From Torymus aiolomorphi (taxonomy: Eukaryota > Arthropoda > Insecta > Hymenoptera > Torymidae), in contig CM070875.1 in NCBI GenBank assembly GCA_036365515.1, positions 97,508,628 to 97,572,627 on the forward strand: 64,000 bases of DNA. Reading direction: 5' to 3'. Every line of letters begins with the position of its first letter. The stretch's first letter is position 1. Below, one piece after another: positions 45,701 through 55,348 of the stretch. Below the pieces are notes generated by a model. That model worked only from the letters and a program-made list of their open reading frames with translations. It did no database searches and was not told the DNA's origin. A program made the position numbers and the translations under genes.

Positions 45701-46878
45701 ATATCTTAGTTTATCTACCGGGCTTTTTAGCTTTCGGGTCGTTATACCGGGCTTTATGCTTTCGGGTCGTATTTACCGGGCTTTTTAAGCTTTCGGGTCG
45801 TATTTACCGGGCTTTATGCTTCCGGGTCGTATTTACCGGGCTTTATGCTTTCGGGTCGTATTTACCGGGCTTTTTAAGCTTTCGGGTCGTATTTACCGGG
45901 CTTTATGTTTTCGGGTCGTATTTACCGAGCTTTTTAAGCTTTCGGGTCGTATTTACCGGGCTTTTTAGCTTTCGGGTCGTTATACCGGGCTTTATGCTTT
46001 CGGGTCGTATTTACCGGGCTTTTTAAGCTTTCGGGTCGTATTTACCGGGCTTTTTAAGCTTTCGGGTCGTATTTACCGGGCTTTATGCTTTCGGGTCGTA
46101 TTTACCGGGCTTTTTAAGCTTTGGGGTCGTATTTACCGGGCTTTATGCTTTTGGGTCGTATTTACCGGGCTTTTTAGCTTTCGGGTCGTTATACCGGGCT
46201 TTATGCTTTCGGGTCGTTATACCGGGCTTTTTAGCTTTCGGGTCGTTATACCGGGCTTTATGCTTTCGGGTCGTATTTACCGGGCTTTTTAAGCTTTCGG
46301 GTCGTATTTACCGGGCTTTATGCTTTCGGGTCGTATTTACCGGGCTTTATGCTTTCGGGTCGTATTTACCGGGCTTTTTAAGCTTTCGGGTCGTATTTAC
46401 CGGGCTTTTTAGCTTCCGGGTCGTTATACCGGGCTTTATGCTTTCGGGTCGTATTTACCGGGCTTTTTAAGCTTTCGGGTCGTATTTACCGGGCTTTATG
46501 CTTTCGGGTCGTATTTACCGAGCTTTTTAAGCTTCGGGTCGTATTTACCGGGCTTTATGCTTTCGGGTCGTATTTACCGGGCTTTTTAGCTTTCGGGTCG
46601 TTATACCGGGCTTTATGCTTTCGGGTCGTTATACCGGGCTTTTTAGCCTTCGGCGTAGATTATTTATATTTTGACCGTTTTGGACTTTTAAATCAAATAA
46701 CTATAAGCGCTAGTAAATTTAAGATAATTAAAATTAAGCCAGAGTAAGACCGAAAAAGTTTATTCCCTATTAATTGGCTCCAACCCTGGTATAGGGCGAA
46801 AGTCTTGCCTAAAAAAGGAGCATGGAATTAATTATTTAATTCTATTTTAAAAACCCTAAGTGATATTCGGACGTCACA
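42794..46878 (+). repeat. 3' LTR (4.1 kb) of gypsy element
   Basis: Matches 30176-33965 with scattered single-base differences (about six to eight in the first kilobase) and ten extra minisatellite units. Hairpin copies recur at 44960-45001, 45110-45152, 45213-45254, 45431-45472 and 45509-45550. It starts TGTAACG, where the 5' LTR has TGTAATG. Confidence 0.93.
45716..46654 (+). repeat. ~30-bp minisatellite, 32 units, in 3' LTR
   Basis: Same unit as at 33097-33743, but with 32 instead of 22 copies. This explains nearly all of the 295-bp length difference between the two LTRs. Confidence 0.95.
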
Positions 46879-48382
46879 CCAGCCCAATTAAATGACAACA
46901 GAGGAAATAAAAAAATATCAAGTGATACTTTAGATCAAGCAAAGCTCTTCTATGAAAGTGATGAGAATAGTAGAATTATGCCAGGCTATAAAGATAACAA
47001 ATGTATAAAAAATGATGATGGCACAAAAAGTTACATCCAGAAACGCTTGTTTTATACAATCTTCGAGAACTATATTTAAAATATAAGCAACAGTATCGTG
47101 GATCGAAAATAGAATTCAGTAAATTTGTCGAATGTCGTCCTAAATATTGTGTTTTAGCTGATAGCAGTGGGACACATTCAGTGTGTGTTTGCGTTTATCA
47201 TCAAAATGTTAAACTTCTGTTAGTTGGTTTAAGAAACTCAGGAGTTTCTTTTGATAGAATGATCACTTATAAAGACTGAATAGCCGAAATAGTTTGTAAA
47301 AGTCCAACAGCGAAATACTATTTAAATATGTGCGAAAATTGTCCTGGTGTCGAACCTCTAAAAAATGATCTAGAATTATTATTCGAAAGCTCTGAGATTA
47401 ATGAAATAAAGTTTCAAATGTGGAAAACTACCGATAGATCAACATTGCAAACTGAAAACGTTTCTAAGTCTTCATTTATCGATATTTTTTTTCCTCTTTT
47501 GTATAAACTTAAGCCTCATTCATTTATTTCTAAACGACAGTCTTCTTATTTTCAATTCTTGAGAGAATCCTTATCTGAAGGAGAGGTTTTAATTTCTCTA
47601 GATTTTTCAGAAAACTATGCTTTTATAGCACAAGATGCAGCACAATCATTTCATTATAATAATAATCAATGTAGTTTAGTTACAATAGTCATTTACTGTA
47701 AAGGATCAGAATCTAAAATTGAACACAAAAGTATGGCAGTTTTCTCAGATAGTTTAATTCATGACGTTGTTGCAGTTTATCTAATACAAGAAATTATAAT
47801 TAATTTCCTTAAAAGGTCTTTCGATTTAGTTAGAAAAGTTATTTTACTGATGGAGCTGCGCAACATTTTAAAAATAAACGCAATTTCCAAAATCTTCTTC
47901 ATCATTATGATGATTTTGCTGTTGATGCTGAGTGGCATTTTCTTGCAACAGCCCACGGAAAAAATGCATGTGATGGAATTGGTGCTTCCGTGAAAAGCAA
48001 TGCCAGACGAGAAAGTTTACGGAAAGTATCTGACAATTATATATTGACGCCCCAAGATTTATACAAATGGGCAACTGAGTATTTCAAAAATATTGAGTGC
48101 TTTTTTTCATCATAAGACGATTACTTAAAGGCTACAGAAAAGCTACAAAACAGGCTAGCCTCAGCTAAGACAATACCTGGAACTCAATTATTTCATTGTA
48201 TTAAATTATTAAATGATGCCAAAAAGTTAGAACTTAAAAGATTTTCAGCGTCAGAAGATTCTCAATTATATCCACCGATCAAAAAAGAAAAAGTACTTAA
48301 AACTCAAACAAAGAAAGAAGCGGATGTCGCAAAAAGGACAATTCTTATAAAATCAAAAAAATGTAAAAAAATTAGAATTTAA
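46879..48382 (+). pseudogene. DDE transposase, catalytic part (after gypsy insertion)
   Basis: Continues the coding sequence interrupted at 30175. Readable blocks: CVLADSSGTHSVCVCVYHQN (about 47148-47210), a CENCPG cysteine pair (about 47330), SLDFSENYAFIAQD (about 47598-47640), FTDGAAQHFKNK, EWHFLATAHGKNACDGIGA (about 47926-47980), and a basic tail. Conserved Asp in LDFSEN, Asp in TDGA and Glu in AEWHF are candidates for the catalytic triad. Breaks: frameshift near 47045, TGA about 47277, frameshift near 47815 with a TAG close by, TAA about 48112. The family is one I have seen annotated as an uncharacterised arthropod protein; the superfamily name is unsettled. Confidence 0.72.
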
Positions 48383-48859
48383 AGGAAAAGGTAATATTGT
48401 TATGCCAGATTAAACAATCTATAATGTTATTTTAAATTTCTGTTTCACTGCTTTCAGTGCGTTCATGGATATTTTTATGTTTAATATATTATGTTTTTCA
48501 AATTTTGTTATATAAATGAACAAAGTTCATTGTAATATTATACTAACTGTTACAACTAGATCCACAAAATTATGTCCACGCATTGGCATTGTAAGTTACA
48601 AAACATTTTATATTTACAAAAAAGAAAGGGCGAAATAGCACATCGCGTGTATTAGTCCGCCCTTGAGCATAGCGTAAAAAGTTCGGGCAGCCTCTGTCTT
48701 TTTGATCTTACTATTTTTGAACTTTCATGTTTCAACTTAAAAATATAATATTTTATAGTTTAAGACTTGTACTTTTGAAGAATATAATTCATTTTGAAGA
48801 AAAGACTGATATTTTATTGAAAAAAATAGAGTTTAAACATTCAAATGGAATTTTCAACT
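48383..48859 (+). other. 3' untranslated part of the DNA transposon
   Basis: No ORF. A hairpin with AAGGGCG/CGCCCTT arms lies at about 48627-48665. AATAAA-like sequences are common but not diagnostic. Confidence 0.4.
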
Positions 48860-49391
48860 AGAAGGAAGCATTTCGGAATAAAAATAATAGCACCATTGGA
48901 AAGAGCAGGAAAAAATCTATCGATATATGCCCTTAGTTCTTTTTTCAGAGACTTGGTACACGATTATTAGCGAATTGAATAGAGCGTGCACTTAAACGTG
49001 CCGTACGCACGGGCGCGAGGGGCTCGCGAGGACCCTCGGCGCTGTCTTTTTCATGTTGTTACTTTTAAACCTTTATTTCTCCAACTTCTCCAAGATAGGG
49101 TTTTGAAGCTTGAGTTGTACTTTCCAATGGTGTAGTTTATTTTGAAAAAAAACATGATATACTTTGAGAAAAATGGCTTTCAATATTCAACTCGAGTTTT
49201 CGTCCGGAAGAACGCGTTTCGCAATAAAAACAATGGCGCAGTTCGAAAGAGCAGAGAAAATCTATCGATATAGGTCCTTGGTTTTTTTTTCAAAGACGCA
49301 GCATACGATTATGAGCGAGTTAAACAGAGCGCCTTTTACGCGAAAAAAGGCACCGCGCGCGCTCGGTTGCCCGTTTCTGCTGGACGCTCCC
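48860..49391 (-). repeat. Right TIR of the DNA transposon
   Basis: Reverse complement of 29096-29632, ending GGACGCTCCC at 49391. The ATAT and copia LTR sequence follow immediately. The plus-strand frame at 49164-49415 lies within the TIR and has no counterpart of merit. Confidence 0.92.
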
Positions 49392-49412
49392 ATATACATT
49401 GTGCGAAAGGAA
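49392..49412 (+). repeat. 21-bp remnant of the copia 3' LTR
   Basis: ATATACATTGTGCGAAAGGAA is identical to 24154-24174 within the 5' LTR. It continues the LTR that was interrupted at 29095. The remaining ~280 bp of LTR and the rest of the Penelope element are absent. Confidence 0.75.
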
Positions 49413-50054
49413 TAAAAGTATATTTTCTTATAATATAATATATATTTTGTAAAATTAAATTTAATAATTAAATGATTTGAATTACCTGATAATAAGTTAA
49501 ATTCTTCGAAATGTTTTATTCAATTTTTGAATTGTTTTTTTTTTTTTTTTTTTATATTTAATATTTTCTGATATGCTATTTAAAATTTTCCAACGTTATT
49601 TGTATATTCCATTGTCCTAAATGAAAGAAAAAATATTGTTGTTTTAATTAACTAAAAATTAATTCAAAAAATTAATTAATTAATAATTATATAAAAATTT
49701 ACCTAAAAACAAAATTCAATTATTGTAAAGAAAGATTTTTAAATTCTTCTAAAATTTTGTCAACTTTAAGTTTTCCAATTTTGAGTTTTGTATTTTTATT
49801 GTTCTTTTGTTTTCTTGTTTTTTTTTTTTGACTGATGATTTAGTTTTTTTAATTTATCTTTTTCAATAATTTTATCTGATTCTAAATTAATCATGTATTC
49901 CATATATTTTTGTTCATATTCTAAATAGTCTAAAACTAATAATTTATTATGTATTTATTATTATTATTGAATAACGAATAAATATATTGTTGTTTTTTAT
50001 AATTTACTTTCGTTGTGTGTAGTCGACATATTCTAAAAGGAAAAATATTTGAAA
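49413..50054. other. Very A+T-rich, nothing recognised
   Basis: Includes a T17 run near 49535 and T-rich tracts. It may hold the decayed 3' end of the Helitron relic that follows on the minus strand. Confidence 0.5.
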
Positions 50055-51900
50055 ATTAATTATCTAAAATTTCTTTCCAAACGATATTTATAATTTCTTC
50101 TTTATTTTCTGAATTATTTTCAATAAAAATTTTATCTGGGTTTTTACATCTTGATAATGCTACATATAATTGACGGTGAGAAAATAATGGTCTTCTAATA
50201 TATATTCCAACACTATCAAAAATTTGACCTTGTGATTTATTAATAGTTATAGTAAACGCTAATATTAAAGGAAATTATTTTCTATATAAAATAAATGGTA
50301 ATGATGAAGAATTGCCAGTGTTTAATGTAATTCGAGGAATAAAAACTATGTTTCCAGAGTTTCACCTGTTATTATTTCTGCTTCTATGTTGCATTTAAAT
50401 AATTTAGCAATTTTTAATCGTGTTCCATTACATAATCCATCGTCAATAAAATATTTGCATCTTCATTATGTGATGTTAATATAACTCTATTTATTGATAT
50501 ACTACAATTCATATTTTCATATATTTTAAAACAAACATCGTTTGTTTTAAAACTATCAGGTATAACAAATGAATTAAATTTACCTTCTCCAATATCTAAT
50601 AAAAATGAAGCAAACATGATATCTTTTGAACGGATATTTGTTTTCAAATACATTATATTAAATAATGACCAAAGATTTGAATATTTTATTGTTTCTTGAA
50701 TTATTGTGCTTCTACAACCATTTTTAACAACAGGGAGAATTTGTCTAAAATCACCTCCTAAAATTAATAATTTTCCTCCGAATGGTAGATTATTATTACA
50801 AACATCTTGTAAAGTTTTATCAACAATTTCTAAAGCTTTACGTGGAATCATTGACGCTTCATTCCAAATAATCGAAAAAACTTCACGAAATTTTTTTTTA
50901 TCTGATTCAAATTTTAAAAATGCACTTTCAATATTGTTTAAATCTAAAGGTAATCTAAAAGTTTTATGACTGGTCATACCTTTTGGTAATAATATAGATG
51001 CTATACCAGTCCAAGCCATTGATATAATTTTTTGTTCTATTGACAACAAATAATAAATTAAAGTTTTATATAAAAACGTTTTACCTGAACCTCCAGGACC
51101 ATCAATAAAGTTAATTTTATGTTCATTATTTAATATTTGTGTAAACATTGTTTTTTGATCTGTGTTTAATTGACTATAGTAATTATTAAACATTTGTTTA
51201 CAGAATAAAATATTTTCTTTATTATTTTCATTATTTGTATCGAAAATTTCATCAGGTTCAGGTAATTCAAAATCTTTACAAGACATTTCTTTAACTTCTG
51301 TAAAATATTTATTAAATTTTGTCCAAATAGTATTACCATTAATGTTATCTGTTATTAAAAACCAAGTAAAAAATGTACGCAATTGAACAGGTAACATTAT
51401 ATTACAAGCTTCTTAAAAAATTTTGTCAATCTGTAAATCATCTTCGATTAGACCTATTTGTATTGCTGTCTCTTTGTAAGTATTATATGTTTTATTTTCA
51501 AATGTACGTAATTCTTCAAAAGATGTTGCGCCTTTAACACGATTTAAAATTAATTTTAAATGAAATCTTTCAATATCTCTTGTGGAGATACTACATTTAA
51601 ACGTCCTATAGCAACATGTTTTAGTTCTCGTTGACGTTTTATCCAAGTTTTATTCTTAAAAATATAATATTTTGGTATATTAACGTATTTAATATTTTTT
51701 GCATTTTTATCTTTTTTATTTAATTCAAACCACGAAGTTAATGTAGTTTTCCAGTTATCTAAAGCTTTTTCCTCTTTATTTTCTTCGAAAATTATATTTT
51801 GTTTATTTTCGGTGTGAATTGCTAAACGTATTACGGTGTGACTTCTACCACATAAAGGAAATTCTTGTAATCTCCATGCTGCTTCCATGGGACTCAAATA
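50055..51900 (-). pseudogene. Helitron Rep end + PIF1 helicase relic
   Basis: Read from high to low: a Rep C-terminal segment (51556-51897, MSPMEAAWRLQEFPL, then FELNKKD), then a QQREIERFHLKLIL-like block (about 51540-51620) homologous to the start of the 17673 helicase frame. The 327-codon frame 50414-51397 has Walker A GPGGSGKTF, a degenerate Walker B (WNEASM in place of WDE) and GDFRQILPVVK. 50060-50400 carries TINKSQGQIFD and YVALSRC in another frame. About 70 residues upstream of the LLRNIN-type block are missing, and several frameshifts are present. It is distinct from the 14-kb Helitron (roughly 50% identical by eye). Confidence 0.85.
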
Positions 51901-52125
51901 TCTACCATCTTATTATGTTTGAGATCGTCAACTTCTTCGTAAGCTTCACATATCTGTGGTTGCATCCTTTTTATGACCCCGAAAACCTCTGAGTAACAAT
52001 TTTCATCGACATTCTTAAAGATTTAAATCTTGGATACAATTCATTATGGATTAGGCTTACTGGGGATGCCACTTAAAAATAAAACGCATCTTTCTATTTA
52101 CCTCCAAGGTGATGTGGAAAAAATA
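51901..52125. other. Intergenic, unrecognised
   Basis: Slightly less A+T-rich than its surroundings, with no open frame of note. Confidence 0.4.
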
Positions 52126-52134
52126 GAATAAAAT

Positions 52135-52440
52135 ATATCTTAATATATAATTAATGTAATTTTCTTAATAATTTACTCTTTTATTTCAGAAATTAAGAAT
52201 TCAAAACTACTCTTAAGCGTTACATCTATAAATATTACCCTATTAATAAAACATATGAAAAATATAAATTATTAATTTTATATAATATATGAAATATACA
52301 TAAAATATATTTTTATATATAATTAATGTAATTTTCTCAATAATTTACTCTTTTATTTCAGAAATTAAGAATTCAAAATTACTCTTAAACGTTACATCTG
52401 TATATATTACCTTATTAATAAAACATATGAAAATTTCATG
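52135..52440. repeat. Tandem duplication, ~182-bp period
   Basis: ATTAATGTAATTTTCTTAAT through AAAACATATGAAAA (about 52150-52262) recurs at about 52323-52433 with around 7% differences. Non-coding. Confidence 0.85.
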
Positions 52441-52484
52441 AAAAAAATAAACTTTTAACTCTTTGCGGCATACATTTTTTGTTC

Positions 52485-52850
52485 AAGTGTATTTCGATCA
52501 AATTTGGTATACAGGGGTTTTTGGGGTCGCTGATTACGAATCTGAGGTTAGTTTTGCAAGATTCAAAATGGCGGACAAAATTTTTGAAAGTCAACCAAAT
52601 TCAATCAAATTTGGTACACAGGGGTTTTTAGGGTCGCTGATTAAGAATATGTGGTTAGTTTTGCAAAATTCAAAATGGCGGATCCAAGATGGCGGACAAA
52701 ATTTTTGAAAGTCAACCAAATTCGATCAAATAAGGTAGACTGGGGTTTTTGTGGTCGCTGATTTTGAATCTGAAGTTAGTTTTGCAAAATTCAAAATGGC
52801 GGATCCAAGATGGCGAATGAGATTTTTTATATTCAACAAAATTTGATCTA
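52485..52850. repeat. Three units of the dispersed ~115-bp repeat
   Basis: Each unit contains GGGGTTTTTGGGGTCGCTGATT, then TTAGTTTTGCAAAATTCAAAATGGCGG, then AAATTTTTGAAAGTCAACCAAATTC (positions only; units start near 52496, 52607 and 52729). Unit length varies because some copies carry an extra GGATCCAAGATGGC. The 81-codon frame across it is an artefact. Related units lie at 21130-21375. Confidence 0.85.
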
Positions 52851-52859
52851 AAATGGCGT

Positions 52860-53682
52860 CAAAATTGCTATTTGTTTCTATGTAAATTATTACCACTCTC
52901 AGCTAAACCCAGAGACACGACGAGGACGTGGTGGTTATAGTCTCCATGTTTTTTTGTATTTTTTTTTATTTTTTTAAATTTTTTGTTTTTTTATTTTTTT
53001 ATTTTTTGTGTGTTTTTTGATTTTTTTATTTCTATTTGTTATTATTTTTATATATTTTCTATTTTTTTTATATATATTATAAATATTTGATTTTTATTCA
53101 GTTGTGGTGTTAAGTCTTGAGTGTCGAGGAATCTACTCTTATATGTGTATTGAATTTGTATGGTTATCTTCAAATTATATTTGAATGATATATATATCTA
53201 TATATATATTATATTTTCAATTGATATTTGATTTATATTACCTTTATTCTGGGCGTAGGCTCTCGTAAATAATAAACAGCTGATTAGTTAGATGCACTAT
53301 TTATTGAAAGATGTAAGGTTTATAAATAAGACTATGCGATTAACAACTTGTTAACTTTGTTAAACAATATATAATACCGATAGATTATTGAAATTATTGA
53401 TATAAGAAATTCTCTTCGTAATTGAATGTAGGGTATTTGACCCGTATAAAATATTCGCTTCTCCTCTTGTCGGCTGGAGTGGTACGGAGCACGCGACTTT
53501 TGCACGATTACTAATTTGTGTGTTGAGAGTCGCCGTATTTATTAAGCGGTTAATTTGGGTTAAAGATGATTTTGACGCTGAGTAAAAATCCTCTTTTTAA
53601 ACAAATTTAGTAAACATTTAAATATCATCCTTTCGATTTCACATTTAAAAGTGCTGATTCTAAACAAAGATGCGATGAGCGG
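52860..53682. other. Non-coding, T-rich low-complexity block
   Basis: 52945-53070 is almost pure T with scattered A/G. 53430-53600 is a more balanced stretch with no ORF. It may be part of an LTR of the adjacent retroelement. Confidence 0.4.
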
Positions 53683-53694
53683 TTGGTTTCACAA

Positions 53695-53895
53695 GGTCAG
53701 TGGCTCGCTACGTCACGCTGGCTGTTGCGTAGCCGAAATTGCTGTACTGTTAAAATTCGCACTCGCATCATTTTGTGGGTCAAGAAAAAAGAATATTGGA
53801 ATTTAATAACGTCACGCTGTTTCGTAGCCGAAATGCTGCGTTTTCAGATTTACAATTACATCAGTTTGTGGGTCAGAAAATTACTGATGAGAAAT
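53695..53895. repeat. ~105-bp tandem duplication near a possible LTR edge
   Basis: Two units share CGTCACGCTG, GCGTAGCCGAAAT (or TCGTAGCCGAAAT) and CATCATTTTGTGGGTCA (or CATCAGTTTGTGGGTCA). Such duplications are common in LTR U3 regions. The minus strand at 53937-53955 reads GGGGGGAGG followed by TGTTACGTACGTAAC, like a polypurine tract followed by an LTR start. Confidence 0.55.
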
Positions 53896-54285
53896 ATGCA
53901 TGTCAAATGTAATTTATAGGATACGTTACGTACGTAACACCTCCCCCCTTAGACTGTTGAATATCGTAGTGATTCAACAAGTATAATAATAGTTAGCCAT
54001 CAGTAATTTTCCCTTACAATAATACAAACTTTAACTTATTTGATTACAATTATAAATACAAACGTTAAAAATACAATAATGTCTTCCGTAAAACTCCCTC
54101 CCCTTTTTTTTTTTTTTTTTTTTTTTTGTGAAATTCATAATTCATTTTGTATAAGAGTGTCAACAGTTCCCTGCGTTGCATTTTTTCGATGTGCTGGTTA
54201 TTGGGGTCAATAACACCCGTTTTCGCAACGTTATAGCTGCAATGACTACGGAATCGCAGTAGACAGGTATGATTTCGTCGAAATT

Positions 54286-54756
54286 TTGCTGGTTCAACAG
54301 AAAATTGTATATAAAATGCGTTGGACGTACAGTGAATATATTCAATATATTCAGTTCAGGATAACATCAAGATCAACAATGGCACCAGTAATAAGCGTAA
54401 GTTACATAATTGATTTTAGTTACATAGTTTTATTTTCGCAATTAATTTTTCTTGATGGTTTTGAAAAAAAAAATAAAAAATTAGGTTTTATATTTCTAAG
54501 ACTTGGTTTCGAAGGAAGGGAGCGGATCGTAGGCCTTAATTTCAATATCTCTGAGGTGAAAGAATCCTTGGTGCATGATGGTTCGGTTTCCTTAATAAAT
54601 GGACGATTGCAGCTATCAATGGTGCCGTGCAAAGAAGATGATTTCTATTGTTTGCGAAAGTTATTTTATATCACTGATGTGTATGTAGATTGGAGAGTAC
54701 GAACGCGGTTTGAGATTATATTTTATTTAGGAGATGATATAATTTTTAAAGCTTAG
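54286..54756 (+). other. Unrecognised 156-codon ORF
   Basis: Open on the plus strand, antisense to the flanking gypsy element, and just upstream of its 3' end. Contains a hydrophobic patch (IIDFSYIVLFSQLIFLDGF) and no motif I know. It could be a captured fragment, LTR content, or chance in A+T-rich DNA. I do not assert a gene. Confidence 0.25.
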
Positions 54757-55348
54757 TATATAATTGTTACTATTGATGTATATATCTTGTGATTAATATA
54801 TGAAAAGAAAAGGAAGGTTATTCTTGTTAAAAATTTTTTCTTCATCTCCATTCCTTCTACCCCTTGTTTTCCCATTAATGAAATAGATGGTCGACGGTAA
54901 CCTTAGTTTTTTTCGCTGATTGATTTTAATACCTTAGAATTATGAAATATTTAAACTAAAATTATAAATATATTAAAATTTGTCTTTGTATAAAAGTAGT
55001 TAACGATGAAAAACTATGAAATTGTTCTGACTACAGATAGATTTTCGAACTCCAAATTTTCCTAATGTAAGACTCAAAAATAATTATTCGATAATTTTGT
55101 GAATATTGAAAAGTAAAATAAATTTTCAATCACAATATTACACGTTTTAATTCTCGATTCTCATGTTAAGTGATACAGATCAATTTTCTTTGCGCCCTTA
55201 AGGTCGGAATTTTATTTTATTAAATGAAATAAATATTCTTCACATTTGTTGGGGTTTCGTTACGTCATATTTCCTCCCCCCTTAAGATAATATTTATTTC
55301 ATGAAAGGATTGACATTTTAGAATTTTAAAATCAAGTAAAATTTTAAA

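Larger units (their letters stand above)
30176..46878 (+). mobile_element. Gypsy/errantivirus-like element with env and giant LTRs
   Basis: 16.7 kb. LTRs are 30176-33965 and 42794-46878. TSD is CCAG (30172-30175, 46879-46882). Primer-binding site at 33981, polypurine tract ending at 42793. Genes in order: short ORF, gag, protease, RT-RNase H, integrase, env, all on the plus strand. RT before integrase makes it Ty3/gypsy-type, and env makes it errantivirus-like. The LTRs differ by well under 2% outside the minisatellite, indicating recent insertion, yet gag, pol and env carry stops and frameshifts. Some breaks may therefore have been inherited by copying in trans, or be sequence errors. Confidence 0.93.
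29096..49391 (+). mobile_element. DNA transposon with ~535-bp TIRs, disrupted by a gypsy element
   Basis: 29096 begins GGGAGCGTCC, and the sequence ending at 49391 is its reverse complement. The match continues for about 535 bp (29096-29632 against 48860-49391, roughly 93-95%). ATAT flanks both ends, and copia LTR sequence continues uninterrupted across the junctions. Without the 16.7-kb gypsy insertion and its duplicated CCAG, the element would be about 3.6 kb with one transposase gene. A 4-bp TSD and long TIRs are reminiscent of the Sola group, but I cannot confirm the superfamily by eye. Confidence 0.88.

Noticed and set aside
29096..49391. A 20-kb Maverick/Polinton or giant composite element
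   Set aside because: Apart from the TIRs and one transposase, all cargo belongs to a gypsy element with its own LTRs and target duplication; no DNA polymerase B, packaging ATPase or capsid genes are present.
49164..49415. 83-codon ORF near the right TIR
   Set aside because: Lies within the terminal inverted repeat; the other TIR copy does not preserve a meaningful equivalent protein.
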